From Locusta migratoria (taxonomy: Eukaryota > Arthropoda > Insecta > Orthoptera > Acrididae): a stretch of 64,000 nt of DNA. The stretch is taken from NCBI GenBank assembly GCA_026315105.1, contig CM048744.1, forward strand, positions 835,398,094-835,462,093, read 5' to 3'. This document shows, piece after piece, positions 39,978 through 52,190 of the stretch. The notes under the pieces are model-generated. The model was not told the origin of the DNA, ran no database searches, and worked only from the letters and a program-made list of their open reading frames with translations. The translations under genes and the position numbers were made by a program. Numbering within the stretch: position 1 is the first letter of the stretch; each line of letters opens with the position of its first letter.

Positions 39978-40559
39978 TCAACATATCTTTGCATTCGTGT
40001 GTTCCTACATTTCTCCTAAATCTAAACTGATCTTCCCCAAGGTCGGATTCGACAGTTTGTCCATTCGTCTGTAAATAATTCGTGTTAGTATTTTGTAACC
40101 ATGAGATGTCAAAATGATGGTTCTGTAATTTTCACATTTGTCCGCACTTGCTTTCTTCGGAATTGGAATCAATACATTATTCTCCAGGGAAATACCCTCA
40201 GACTTCATGAGTGGAGTCATACGAAACTCAACAATAGAAAATGCTAAAAACATTCAAATTCATTACTACTGTTACAAAAATAAGAAAACTGAGACAAAAT
40301 ATGAAATTTAAGATAAAAACAAAGAAACTGGCATCGACAACTAAAATTAACCTTTACAAGTAATATCTATCAGTTCCAACCATTCGTTCAGAAAATACGA
40401 AAAGCCGGCATGGGTAACTGGAATTGAACTAGCCTATAAAGGTTTAGTTGTTTTCGGATGATGACCTAATAAACCGAAACTTCTTTGACTAAAAACATTA
40501 GCAGAACAAAAACAGTCGTTTTAACCCCAAGTGTGTTATTATTGTACCAAGAGAAAGCT

Positions 40560-41480
40560 GAAACAGAAGGATAAAAAATATCAAATAGATGGGTTAAATA
40601 TCCTTTGATAAATTAGCCATGTTGATAAAACGCAAAACTCTAGCAGCTGCTCGTGTATCAGCTAAACGTTCCTCCAGACTGGACGGCAAATAAAGGGCTA
40701 CACGGAGATGATTAAGACAAGACAGTAAAATATGTCGCACCGTCAGCAATTCACCACAGGAGCACAGCGGTGCAGGGTCAGCGGTTAGCAAATGCCGGTG
40801 GCTGAATCGGCAGTGACCGATCCGCAACCGGGCCAGGATGACCACCTCCCGCCGAGAGGGGCGTGAGGTGGTCCTCCAAGCGGTCGGGATCGGTTTTACG
40901 GTTCTCAGTTTATTGCCGTGGAGTGAGAACCACGAACTGTGCCAGGACGACGCAATATACCGGCGAAGAGCCCGTTGAACATCGTCTGATGGGACGCAAA
41001 AAGTAGCCATGCGAGGCAAAAGAGCGGCTGTCTTGGCTGCTATGTCGGCAGTCTCTTCCCGGGCACACTCACGTGGTCAGGGACCCACAAAGAACAAACG
41101 TGACAGCCGTTATCTGCTAGCAACTGAAGGGAGCGTTGGATTCGGTACACGACAGGATGGGTCGAGAAAGGGTCCGTAAGACTCTGCAGGGCACTAAGGG
41201 AGTCAGAGTAGATGGCAGAAAAGGGATGGCGGCGACGGCGGATGTACAAAACGGCCTGGTGGAGGGCAATAAGCTCAGCCGTGAAAGTCGAGCACCGGTC
41301 AGGAAGCTTGTATTGGAACAGGTCGTCCCCGACGACGAAGGCAGATCCGACGCCGTCGGTGCTCTTGGAACCATCAGTGTAGATAAACTGTGTGTTAATT
41401 ATTTCATGCACAACACAGACGTTTGAATCGATGTATTTTATTACTTGGGACATGATTTTGTTGATAGTTAACATTTCAGA
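40560..41480 (-). pseudogene. I-type LINE remnant: RNase H and C-terminal zinc finger
   Basis: On the minus strand: FIYTDGSKSTDGVGSAFVV (first Asp), STFTAELIALHQAV (Glu), FSAIYSDSLSALQSLT (second Asp), SLWVPDHVSVPGKR (the usual GHVGIPGNE is altered). After a frame break near 41040 comes RRYIASSWHSSWF and the C-terminal RLRIGHCRFSHRHLLTADPA with CSCGELLTVRHILLSC zinc ligands. A related but diverged family to the element at 46.6 kb. The reverse transcriptase is absent (5' truncation). Confidence 0.82.
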
Positions 41481-42061
41481 GCAATAATGCTAGCAAACCA
41501 TCGCCACAGCACCTCACTAACGCTCACCCTCGCGGCCAAGTACAGACGGCAACGTAACACAACCTTCAAGACTGATAGATTAATGCCTCAGAAGTGGCTT
41601 CACGCCGTACCAAGTGGCAATATGTCTTACTAGCAGCACGTTGTCCATCACCAACAATGCAACTTCATGGATTGATACACAAAATACAGTATAGATCAGT
41701 TTTAATACTTTGTTGTCGACGAACAGCACTGGGAATGAAAGGGTTGAGCGTGCTCAATACAAAATTGAACATAACACGTTGTAATATGATGAATTCGAGC
41801 TTTACGATTCGAAGATTCCAACGAATTCCACAGCATTCACTCAACATATCTATTTTGCGAGATTTCATTAAATTGCCAGAGCGTGCATTGTGTTATTTAT
41901 TAGATGATGAAGTAACTTAATGATTGATAGTGGTTATGACTATGAATATACGACTTATGTTACACATTGCTGTGCTACTAGGTACAATATGTTTTAACAA
42001 TTATAGGGCATTTTCTGGCGATAAAATTCACGTTCTGTATATTTTTAAAAATATGGCATTA
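41481..42061. other. no gene recognised
   Basis: A 108-codon open frame (41594-41920) has no domain I recognise. Sequence after 41640 is AT-rich. It is listed as unexplained. Confidence 0.35.
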
Positions 42062-42436
42062 CCAATAGATGGGAACAATGGCAGGAGGGAGTCCATAATG
42101 AGGAAATCAAAGAAAGCTGGGAATGAACACCGTAGATGAAGCAGTTAGAGCGAACAGACTGAGATGGTGGGGTCATGTTACACGCATGGGAGAAGCAAGG
42201 TTGCCTAAGAGACTCATGAGCTCGTCAGTGGAGGGTACGAGGAGTCGAGGTAGACCAAGAAGAAAGTACCTAGATTCGGTGCGGAATGATTTTGAAGTAA
42301 AAGGCATAACATCAGACGAGGCATCAATGTTAGCATTGAATAGGGGATCATGGAGGAATTTTATTAGAGGTACTACGCTCCAGACTGAACGCTGAAAGGC
42401 ATAATCAGTCTCTAATAATAATAATGATGATGATGG
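42062..42436 (+). pseudogene. RTE-like LINE 3' end, family C
   Basis: The fragment encodes NRWEQWQEGVHNEEI-like sequence, then MNTVDEAVRANRLRWWGHVT, RMGEARLPKRLMSSSVEGTR, SRGRPRRKYLDSVRNDFEVK and ends shortly after TTLQTER at 42395. The tail is AATAATAATAATGATGATGA. The C-terminal WWGHVTRM motif is RTE-like. Two frames cover it, split near 42120. Confidence 0.82.
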
Positions 42437-43039
42437 CATATCTTTTTTTTTAATTACTGGAAACTGAACCACCATGATAGTATCGTATACTAGAATAATC
42501 CACTGTTTTCAGTAACATAAGCAGAATTTACTGAAGAAGTTGTATAATCGAGGAAGAGAGAACGCGCAACATTGAACCACCAGAAGCAGGTCCCAGAGAG
42601 TTGTCCTCATGGGAAAAGCCATGAAAATGAATTACCTCGAAGATACCGTGGCACACTTGGCGTTACAGCGACACCGACTGCTAACTCTAGATTGCAGTCT
42701 CTTTCTTTTAAGGCACGGAGACCGGCCTTTGCAGAAGGGGCGCCATCTCAGTTTTCCCAGGGGTGTGATTGCTGCTGGTCGTTGGTCTGAGGGGGTGGAA
42801 AGGGGGACGGCGGAGAAGATGAGAAGCTCGTGAGTGGGGGGGGGGAGTAGGGGAGGCGGCAGTTCGCGGTGACCTGCTTTAAGGCACTGCCCTGCACTGC
42901 GTTACGAAAAATACCGAGAACTGTCAGCGTAGTGCATACGCTAACTGAAGCAACAGGTACAATTCCGTGATCATTGTTTTAATCATAGCAGCGCTTCGCT
43001 AGACACCAAGTAGAAAAAGTAAATTTTACGAGGATCCGT
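42437..43039. other. no gene seen; G-run
   Basis: A GC-rich stretch with a G-run at 42834-42845. The short frames at 42572-42833 have no domain. Confidence 0.4.
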
Positions 43040-44300
43040 ACGCCTTACCTTAGCGGTATTCAACTAACACGAATTATTTACAGACGAATGGAAAAACTTG
43101 TGGAATCCAACCTCGGGGAAGGTCAGTTTGGATTTAGGAGAAATGTAGGAACACGAGAGGCAATACTCACATTACGACTTATCTTAGAAGATAGGGTAAG
43201 GAAAGGGATACCTAGGTTTTTAGCGTTTGTCGATTAGGAGAAAGCTTTTGACAATTTCGACTGGAATACACTTCCAAATTCTGAAGGTAGCAGGGGTAAA
43301 ATATAGGGAGTGAAGAGTTAGATTCAACCTATACAAAAACCAGGAGCGGTTATTACAATCGAAGGGCAGGTTAGGGACGCAGAAGTTGGGAAGGGAGTAA
43401 GACAGGGTTGTAGCCTTTCCCCAATGTTGTTCAATCTGTACATTGAGCAGGCAGTGAAGGAATGGAAGGAGAAATTTGGAGAGGGCATTAAAGTGAAGGG
43501 AGAAGAAATAAAAACATTGCGGTTTGCCGATGACATAGTAATTGTCAGAAACAGCAAAAGATCTGGAAGAGCAATTGAATGGGATGGGTTGTGTCTTGAA
43601 AGGAAGATATAAGATGAACATTAACAAGTGTAAAACGAAGGTAATGGAATGCAATGTCAGCAAATCAGGCGATGCTGAAGGAATTAGATTAGGTAACGAG
43701 ACAATAAAAGCAGTAGATGAATTTTGTTATTTGGGTAGCAAGATAACTTCTGATGGCCGAAGTAAAGGAAGATATGAAATGCAGAATGACTATGGGAAGG
43801 AAAGCTTTTCTAAAGAAGCGAAACTTGTTAACATCAAATATTAATTTAAATGTTAGGAAGTCCTTTCTGAAAGCATTTGTCTTGAGTGTAGCATTGTATG
43901 GGAGTGAAACGTGGACGATAAGGAGTTCAGATAAAAAGATGATAGAAGCTTTCGAAATGTGGTGCTACAGACGAATGATGAAAATTAGATGGGTAGATCA
44001 TGTAACTAATGAGAAGGTACTTAACCGAATTGGGGAGAAAAGGAGTTTCTGTCATATCCTGACTAAGAGAAGGGATAGATTGGTTGGACACATTCTAAGA
44101 CATCAAGGAATTGTCAACTTATCATTAGAAGGAAGTGTGTGGGGTAAAAATCGTAGAGGGAGACCGAGGGATGAATATAGTAAGCAGATTCAAAAGGATG
44201 TAGGTTGCCGAACGTATTCTCAGATGAAGAGACTTGCACAGGACAAGGTAGCATGGAAAGCTGCATCAAACCAGTTTGCAGACTGAAGACCACAACAACA
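43040..44300 (+). pseudogene. RTE/BovB-like LINE, family B, longest copy
   Basis: In order: IIYRRMEKLVESNLGEGQFG, FRRNVGTREAILTLR, FLAFVD followed by a stop and EKAFDNFDW, then GKGVRQGCSLSPMLFNLYIE, ADDIVIV (catalytic box), CRMTMGRKAFLKKRNLLTSN, SKKMIEAFEMW-type C-terminal domain and NQFAD stop at 44286. The tail is ACCACAACAACATCC. At least four frame changes or stops break it. It still covers reverse transcriptase fingers, palm and C-terminus, so it is the best local reference for the family. Confidence 0.87.
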
Positions 44301-44439
44301 TCCAATGAATAAAGCATTTGATTAAAGAATTCGGACACCAATACAGCGAGTTAGCAAAATGTAATGGGGTAGCGGGGCACATATGCGGCAGGTGTGTTTT
44401 TTGCGTTCCAGACTCCCCTGTGTCAGGTAGTTCTGCCAC

Positions 44440-45045
44440 TGATGTGTCAGTGGCAGCGCATCGTGAGCTGGGTTCAAGAGCAGTTCACGCGTCGGGAACT
44501 GCTGGATGACACTTTTCGCATTTTCAGGTCGTCATGCAGGATTGTGTGCACAGAATCCACAGAAATGCCACCTCTAGAGGCGACCTGTTCAAAAGTCATT
44601 CAGCGATCCCCCAAAACAATTCTCTCCATTTTCTCGATCATGTCGTCAGACCGGCTTGTGCGAGCCCGAGATGGTTTCGGTTTGTTATCACTCGATGTTC
44701 TGCCTTCATTAAACTGTCGCACCCACGAACGCACTTTCGACACATCCATAACTCCATCACCGCAAGTCTCTTTCAACTGTCGATGAATTTCAATTGGTGT
44801 CACACCACGCAAATTCAGAAAACGAATTGATTGCACGCTGTTCAAGTAAGGAAAACGTCGCCATTTTAAGTATATAAAACAGTTATTCTCGCCGCTGGCG
44901 GTAAAATTCCATCTGACGTACGGTGCTGCCATCTGTGACGTATTGACAATGAACGCGGCCTCATTTTAAAATAATGCGCATGTTTCTATCTCTTTCCAGT
45001 CCGGAGAAAAAAAAATCGGAGGCCTTAGAACTTGATTGCACCTCG
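44440..45045 (-). pseudogene. mariner-like element, 5' part with transposase N-terminus
   Basis: The outer end reads CGAGGTGCAATCAAGTTCTA on the minus strand next to TA (45046-45047), like mariner termini. The frame contains QSIRFLNLRGVTPIEIHRQL, KETCGDGVMDVSKVRSWVRQ, FNEGRTSSDNKPKPSRARTS (helix-turn-helix). After a stop near 44596 it continues MTFEQVASRGGISVDSVHTI, LHDDLKMRKVS. It ends there; the D,D34D catalytic core is missing. The element is truncated. Confidence 0.78.
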
Positions 45046-45059
45046 TATATCCCAGACTA

Positions 45060-46005
45060 GCGCCGCAACTGGATCAGCTGTAAGGTGGAACTATTCCTGG
45101 CGCGAGTATGTGCGGCAGGGTAGCGTATGATGCACGTGAATCACGTTACCGCGACCCCTGCATCACCGCCGCGTCAGCGCCAAAGCTGCTTACCCAAGTT
45201 CCCGCAGGTAATCGCCTTATCGTCTCAAATAATTCCGTTCAGATGAACAATTCGCGGCTGCTGTCGCTAGCGACGCCCGGGGATTACCACACAACACCAG
45301 CTTTCACTTTCGAGTCCTACTACTATAACTCAGAACACCTCTAACTTGTTATTACTCCGTAAAGTTTCGAAACACGTGTGCACTTTCTTTAATCGGGTAT
45401 GAGACGTAATAAATGTTTTATATTTCTTGATACAAATATATTTTAGAAAACAATTTGTATGCGAATACATCATTTTTGTGGTGGAAGACCACTTTTTGGC
45501 GCGACAACCTTTGTTTTCAACCAATGCACATTTCGAGCGTCCCAACAATGAAACATAAAGAGTCGCTACGGTGGTGGCTTTTCCCAAACAACCAATGAGA
45601 ATTTTTCTTTATTTAATGTAGTCATTACATTATTAGCTGACAAATCATCTTCGGTACAATTTCAACAGCTTTCTTTTTTGTTTTGACTTTTGATGATGGA
45701 TCCAAGTCACAAATTGGTGCAGAAAATGTTGAGCGCTGCAATTAAACATCGCCAGAGAATTTGTTTGTATGCAGCCCAACCATTTCAATGATTCGTAACA
45801 ACAAGAAACTAGGGTTTCTTTATTCTCAGTCCCAGTCTACTCACTGACCAGTTCAGGCGGCTGGTAAAAATGAAGTTTAAAAAGTGTTAGCGCACTCTGT
45901 AACTGTAAAAATTGATCCGAAGATGACCAGCTGGCCCTAAACTAGTCAATACGAAATAAAAAACATTTAAAGACTGGCGTCGCATATTTTCAATTGACTT
46001 TACGG
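45060..46005. other. no gene seen
   Basis: No protein domain is recognised. A GATGACCAGCTGGCC...CGAAAT stretch near 45921-45952 has hammerhead-like spacing, but too many core changes to claim. Confidence 0.4.
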
Positions 46006-46009
46006 TGAT

Positions 46010-46608
46010 CTTTATTGAAATTCTTTACACGACCTTTTACAAAAATCATGCTAACCAATCACCAACAACGCACACTCTTTCATTGATATTTATCACACTT
46101 ATCAAAACCACACTCCTGTTGAGTGGTATACAGTAACGGATGAAAGACGAATTACGACTATAAAATGGGAATAATAAAATGATCGTACCCTCATGGTTAC
46201 AGCTACATAACTCTTGAATTTGGTATAAAACCTGCTGTGATCGTTGAAACCAACTGAAAAGGCAAATAAGATTTTGATATAATAAAGAAATCTGTGTCCT
46301 TCTGATGTAGCTGTTTTTGGCCCACTTTAGGTTACGGTAGTAACACTGAAATTTAAATGAAAATAACGGCTTAAACATGCAACTGACACGAAAATTGAAT
46401 AACCGAATTTGTAGAGGAGAAAATTCTCTATAACTTCGTTCCCTTATGGTTTTTTTTTCATATCTCGTATCGTTTGAGAGATATTTGCAAAAATAACGGA
46501 GTTTTGACACCTTCCACTAAATTAACGAAAACCAGTCGTTCGCAGATGTCACATGACATTCCTCGCCCAGAACTCTTTCTGGCATACGCCATCATGCGTT
46601 GCGTATTT
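46010..46608 (-). repeat. repeat X, copy 3, left part
   Basis: Reverse complement of the second half of repeat X (matches positions 1-280 and 840-1130). It ends at the LINE target site GATGATTTTCTT. The remaining part of this X copy resumes at 52599, beyond the LINE. Confidence 0.8.
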
Positions 46609-46940
46609 GATGATTTTCTTGTTGTTGTTGTGTTTTGGAAGGGACTAAACAGCGACGGTTATCAGTCCCTTGTTCCAGTCAAAGAGATAAAACATTTTGT
46701 TAAGCGATCCGAAGTAAAGGCTTCAACAAGTCAAAGTTTAAAACTTACAGACTAATATGAAGAAAGGATACGATTAAAAACGAAGAAGGGATAAAACAGC
46801 TGAAACAGTACAAGAGTGTTTTTGCTGGGTGGTCACAAGGATATAAGGAACACACCCAGCCACTCTGGAACACGTTAAAACCACCTACCTAACAGACTTA
46901 AGCAGGCAGAGGACAGAGCAATGAAAGACAAACACAAACT

Positions 46941-49900
46941 TTAAAGAGACTTGTAAAGTCCACACTCACGCATAAAATTTAAAACAGAGTCAACCGTGTA
47001 GGTATTGTCAGCTAATGCTAGCTGCAAAGTGTCAGGAAGATTAAAATATCGTCGTGCTGCGGCGAAATTGTGGCATTCAAGTAAGATGTGGGCGACCGTC
47101 AAAGGCGCACCACATCGACACTGAGGAGGGTCCTCGCGACGCAGGAGGTGACCATGCGTAAGCCAAGTATGGCCTATACGGAGTCTGCAAAGAACAACCG
47201 ACTCCCTGCGAGAAGCCCTCAGGGACGTCTTCCATGCAGCGGTAGACGGCTTGATAGCACGGAGCTTATTTGGTTCAGTGGTATATGCCCATTCAGAATT
47301 CCAAACCCCCTAAGACCTTGCGGGTAAACTGGGTTTGGAGGTCGCAAACTGGGAGGCCAATATCCAGGGACCGCGAAGTGGTGGCCTGCTTGGCCAGCTG
47401 GTCCACACGTTCATTGCCCGGTATACCTACATGCCCTGGCATCCAGAAAAAAACGACAGAACGGCCTGACTCGCCAAGGGCGAAGACAGCATCTTGAATG
47501 GCTCGCACCACTGTGTGTTTCGGTAGAAACTGGTCGAGGGTCTGTAAGCCACTCAGGGAGTAGCTGCAGATGACGAACGACCCCCTGGGGCGAGCTCTGA
47601 GGTGTTCAAGAGCTCTCAAAATACCGACCAGTTCTGCAGTGAAGATGCTGCTTCCACAAGGCAATGACCGCTGTTCGATGTGGTCACCATAGATAAAGGC
47701 ATATCCAGCATGGCCATCGACCAAAGAACCGTCCGTGTAGATGATGTTTGCTCCGTGAAACGAATCAAGCAGTGCTTGGAACCGGCGACGGAGAAGCAGT
47801 GGTGAAATCGAGGCTTTCGAATCCCGGGACAAGTCCAGCCGAAGCTCCAGGCGAGGAATTGTCCAGGGGGGGATACGGGGGGAGTAATGGTAAGGTGGAG
47901 GAAGCGGTAAGGAATCAAGTGAGGAGAGAAGGGAACGGACGCGGACCGCAATCAGGAGACCCAACCTGGGCCGACGTCGTGGGGAAGGGAGTGCAGAAAG
48001 TGGGAAGAGAAGCCTGTGGTTCGGATGACGGGGTGAAGCATGAACCCGGGCAACGTAGCTCACCAACAGCCGTTGCCGGCGATACCGCAGAGGGGGAACA
48101 CCAGCTTCAGCTAGAAGGCTCGTTACGGGACTGGTGCGAAAAGCCCCTGTTGCGAGACGCACACCTGTGTGGTGGACAGGGTCTAGGACCCGCAAGGCAG
48201 AAGGGGCTGCTGAGTCGTAAACCAAGCTCCCGTAATCAAGCCGAGACAGAATAAGTGACTTGTAGAGCTGAAGAAGGGTGGAACGTGCTGCTCCCCATCC
48301 AGTATGGCTGAGGCATCTGAGAACGTTTAAATGCCGCCAACACTTCTGTCTCAGCTGACGCAGGTGTGGCACCCAAGTCAGCCGGGCATCGAAGACCATG
48401 CCCAGGAAGCGACGTGTTTCCTCGACCTGAAGTAGTTCACCACCCAAGTAGAGCTCTGGGTCAGGGTGAACTACCTGACGGCGACAGAAGTGCATCACGC
48501 GGGTTTTCTGCGCGGAGAACTGAAATCCGTGAGTAGAGGCCCATGAGTGGGCCTTTCGGATGGCACCCTGCAGCCGTCGTTCAGCTACGCCGATGCTAAC
48601 TGAGCTGAAATACAGGCAGAAGTCATCGGCGAACAGGGAGCAACTGACCGATGATCCCACAGCCGCAGCAAGACCGTTAATTGCCACTAAAAACAACGGG
48701 ACACTGAGGACAGAGCCCTGTAGGATACCGTTCTCTTGAATACGGGGGGAGCTAAAAGATGCCCCAACCCTAACCCGGAACGAGCGGTGGGAGAGGAAAT
48801 TGCGAATAAAAATAGGAAGGGCACCCCGTAAGCCCCAGTCATGAAGAGTTGTTAAAATATGGTGGCGCCAGGGGGTGTCATACGCCTTTCGAAGGTCGAA
48901 AAATACAGCAATTAAATGCTCACGCCTAGTGAAGGCAGTGCGAATGGCCGACTCCAGTGACACGAGGTTGTCAATGGTAGAACGGCCCTGGCGAAAGCCC
49001 CCCTGTTGCGGAGCAAGGAGTTCGCGCTCTTCTAGGATCCACATAAGCCGCCGACTCACCATGCGTTCGAAGAGCTCGCAGAGAACGTTGGTGAGGCTGA
49101 TCCGACGGTAATTGTCAGCCACCAGGGGGTCTGCACCAGGTTTCAGCACCGGGATGATAGTACTTTCCCGCCACTGCGACGGGAAAGTGCCCTCTGCCCA
49201 TAGATGGTTAAACAGGGCGAGAATGCGGCGTTGAAACTCTGGTGAAAGGTGTCGGAGGAATTGGCCGTGAATCCTATCTGGTCCCGGAGTTGTATCAGGA
49301 CACGCAGCAAGGGCAGTTCGGAACTCCCACTCGCTAAACGGGTCGTTGTATACTTCCCGACGACGAGTGCGGAAGGACTACTGTTTCCGCTCGGCCCGCT
49401 CTTTGAGGGAGCGGAAGTCGGCACTGTACGCGGCAGTCGCAGAGCATCGTACTTAGTGCTCTGCCATATGCTCGACGATAGCTGTCGGGAGCGTGCAGAG
49501 CACACCCTGGATGGTGAGGGATGGGATTCCTGTCGGCGGGCGGTATCCAAAGACGCGTCGTACTTGTGTCCATATCTGAGTTAGGGAGGTGCGGGAGCCG
49601 ATACTGGCTACATAGCGCTCCCAGGAATCCTGCATGCTCTGCTGTATTAGTCGTCGAGCACGCGCACGGAGCCGTTTAAAGGCCACCAAATGCTCCACGG
49701 ATGGGTGGCGTCGATGGCGCTGGAGCGCTCGCCGACGTTCCCGGATAGCCTCAGCAATCTCCCGTGTCCACCAAGGCAAGGACCTACGCCTAGTGGAACC
49801 GGTGGTTTGTGGAACTGCTATCTCAGCGGCCATGACAATACTATCAGTCACCTGCTGGACTGCATTGTCAACGTCATCTGGCCGTGGTGCAGCCATGACA

Positions 49901-50640
49901 GCGGTTGAAGTATAGACTGGCCAGTCAGCCCTACAGAGACACCAACGGGGTAAGCTGTCTGCAGCTTGGTACTGCGGGAGCGACACAAAGATTGGAAAGT
50001 GGTCGCTGCCACACAGATCATCATATACGCGCCAACCAAGGTGTGGTCGAAAGCTGGGGCTGCAGACGGAGAGGTCGATCGCTGTATACGTGCCCTGTGC
50101 CACGCTAAAATGCATGGGGGCACCTGTATTCAGGAGGCAAAGGTCTTGTTGCGCCAATAATGTCTCAACATCCCTACCGCGGCCTGTGGTCTGGAGTCCA
50201 CCCCACAAAGGGTTGTGGGCGTTGAAGTCCCCCAAAAGGAGGAATGGTGGAGGAAGTTGGGAAACCAGAGCAGTAAGGGTGTTGAGAGACACGGCCTCAT
50301 CCGGAGGAAGGTACAAGCTGCAGACAGTGAATTCTTGCGTTACCCGGATTCTGACAGCCACTGCCTCAAGAGTGGTTGTGAGTGGCACAGGGGCACTGGG
50401 AACAGTGTCCAGGATATACAGGCAGACACCGCCAGACACCCTGTCGTAAAGGGTCCTGTTGCGGTAGTAGCCCCGATACCCACGGAGGGCAGGGGTGTGC
50501 TGTGCTGGAAACCATGTCTCTTGTAGGGCGATACAAAATGCCGGGTAGCGGTACAGTAGTTGTCGCAGCTCAGCCAGGTGATTAAAGAAGCCGCCGCAAT
50601 TCCACTAGAGAATAATTCGTTCTCCACGCTATAAGGCCAT
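46941..50640 (-). pseudogene. I-type LINE ORF2: endonuclease, reverse transcriptase, RNase H
   Basis: The start is chosen at ATG 50640, 19 bp after ORF1 ends; WNCGGFFNHLAELRQLL follows within 12 codons. The endonuclease region has ALQETWFPAQH, LLLGDFNAHNPLWGG and LCGSDHFPIFVSLP (catalytic Glu, Asp/Asn and SDH). The reverse transcriptase has FFDLRKAYDTPWRH, GILQGSVLS and SLFADDFCLYF. RNase H has IIYTDGSLVDG, FTAELVGI and GNERVDQLA, but the expected CSDSLS is CSYSLS, so one catalytic Asp is lost. The C-terminal zinc region CRCGAPLTVAHILLECHNF lies in another frame. Damage: in-frame TAGs near 50629 and 50608, TAA near 49454, TAG near 49380, and a frameshift near 47290. 47293-49149 stays open for 618 codons. 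Confidence 0.92.
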
Positions 50641-50659
50641 AAAAGGAAAGAAAAGAAGA

Positions 50660-52190
50660 TCATTCCATAGGAGCGTCTGCTGCCTGATGGGCAGGCTCAA
50701 CAGAATCTATGACCATAGAATCAGGCGATTCTGGTTGTGCAGATCTCCTATGGTTGGGTGAATCAAGAAGTACGAGATCCTCAGCGGAAGCGAGGATCTC
50801 GACCTCATCCTCTGAGACAGAGGATGCGGGTGTGGGTGGCTTGGAAGCCACCAAAGAATCCTTTTTCTTCTTCTCTTTCTTTTTTCCCTCTCGCTGGCCC
50901 TTGGGTGTTAAGGGCCTTGGGGGCTTCTCAACAGGGGCTGCAGGTGCCGACAAAGAGGTGGAGGCCCCTCGATCAGCAGCCGCGGGATCCTTCAGCCATT
51001 TGCCGGGATCCACTTTCCCATGAAGAGAAGCCTCGGAAGGGAGTGTCCCGTGGGACCCCTTCCGGGCGAGAGGAGCCGGAGAAGGCTGTTGTTTCTCCAG
51101 CTGTGGGGTGGGGACCGACGTCCCTTGTGATGGCTTATCTGTTGCTCCCAACGTGAATAGTGTGGGAGCAACCGAAGGTGTTGGGACCCCAACTGTCAAG
51201 GGGGCAGGTGGAGTGGATCGGGCCTGGCGGCCTGCTGGCATTGGTGGTGCACTCTGTGGTTTAGCGACTGTGGGGATCGACAATGAAGCTACTGTCGAGT
51301 ATGGGGTCGTCATGGTCACTGGGTGGAGTTTTGCATACTTGCGCCTGGCCTCTGCATATGTCAGCCGGTCCAGGGTCGTGTACTCCACGATCTTACGCTC
51401 CTTGTGGAGTACAGAGCAGTTGGGAGAACACGGAGGATGCTGCTGATTACAATTGACGCAAACTGGAGGCGGGGTACAAGGGGCGTCCGGGTGGGATGGA
51501 CGCCCGCACTCCCGACATGTTGAGGTGGCATCACATTGGGAGGACATGTGCCCAAACCTCCAGCACTTGAAGCAGCACATAGGGGGAGGAACATGGGGCT
51601 TTACGTCGACCCGGTAGACCATCACCTTGACCTTCTCAGGCAATGAATCGCCCTCGAAAGCCAAGATGAAGGCACCGGTGGCAACCCTCTTGTCCTTCGG
51701 ACCCCTATAGATACGGCGGATGAAATGCACACCACGCCGCTCCAAGTTATTCGTCATCTGATTGCAGCAGCAGATCCCTGTGGAAAATGATACCCTGGAC
51801 CATGTTTAACGTCTTATGTGGCGTAATAGAAACGGAAACATCACCCAGCTTGTCGCAGGCTAGCAAAGCCCGTGACTGCGCTGGGGATGACGTCGTTATC
51901 AGAACCGACCCAGATATCATCTTTGACAGATCCTCGACCTCTCCATATTTGTCCTCTAAATGTTCGACGAAGAACATTGGCTTCGCCGTCATAAAAGATT
52001 CCCCATCATTTCGTGTGCAGACCAGATATTTCGGGACATAAGCCTCACCCTGAAGTTTCGCCCGACGTTCCTCCCATGGTGTGGACAAGGAAGGAAACGT
52101 TTGGGGATCATAGCTTGCAGCGTTGTAATCGCTTCGACCACGCTTAGAGACGGCGGTTGTACGTCCGCCAACGTTTCGTGTTCGTTTCAT
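50660..52190 (-). pseudogene. I-type LINE ORF1: nucleic-acid-binding protein with zinc knuckles
   Basis: A start at ATG 52190 (MKRTRNVGGRTTAVSKRGR) gives a basic N-terminus. The RNA-binding region then includes KPMFFVEHLEDKYGEVEDLS, and the frame shifts near 51757 (… DLLLQSDDE into LERRGVHFIRRIYRGPKDKR). Three zinc knuckles follow: CCFKCWRFGHMSSQC, CRECGRPSHPDAPC and CVNCNQQHPPCSPNC. A long Pro/Lys/Ser-rich tail leads to the stop at 50660. In the I group ORF1 protein coats the element RNA and acts as a nucleic-acid chaperone. One frameshift is the only break seen. Confidence 0.87.

Larger units (their letters stand above)
39124..40253 (-). pseudogene. RTE/BovB-like LINE, family B, with two internal insertions
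   Basis: The N-terminal reverse transcriptase part (40250-39978) reads NNVLIPIPKKASADKCENYR, RTIILTSHGYKILTRIIYR. The C-terminal part (39781-39364) reads GRKAFLKKRNLLTSNINLNV and EAFEMWCYRRMMKVRWVDHV. Between them lies a family D fragment, and a SINE sits in the 3' UTR. The whole palm domain (FADD box) is missing at the junction. The 3' end at 39124 shows the ACCACAATAA-type tail. Confidence 0.8.

Noticed and set aside
45915..45955. GATGACCAGCTGGCC...CGAAAT as a hammerhead relative
   Set aside because: Core bases differ, and the spacing needs gaps.
47748..48254. 168-codon plus-strand frame
   Set aside because: It is antisense to the reverse transcriptase/RNase H gene of the I-type LINE and mirrors its codon structure.
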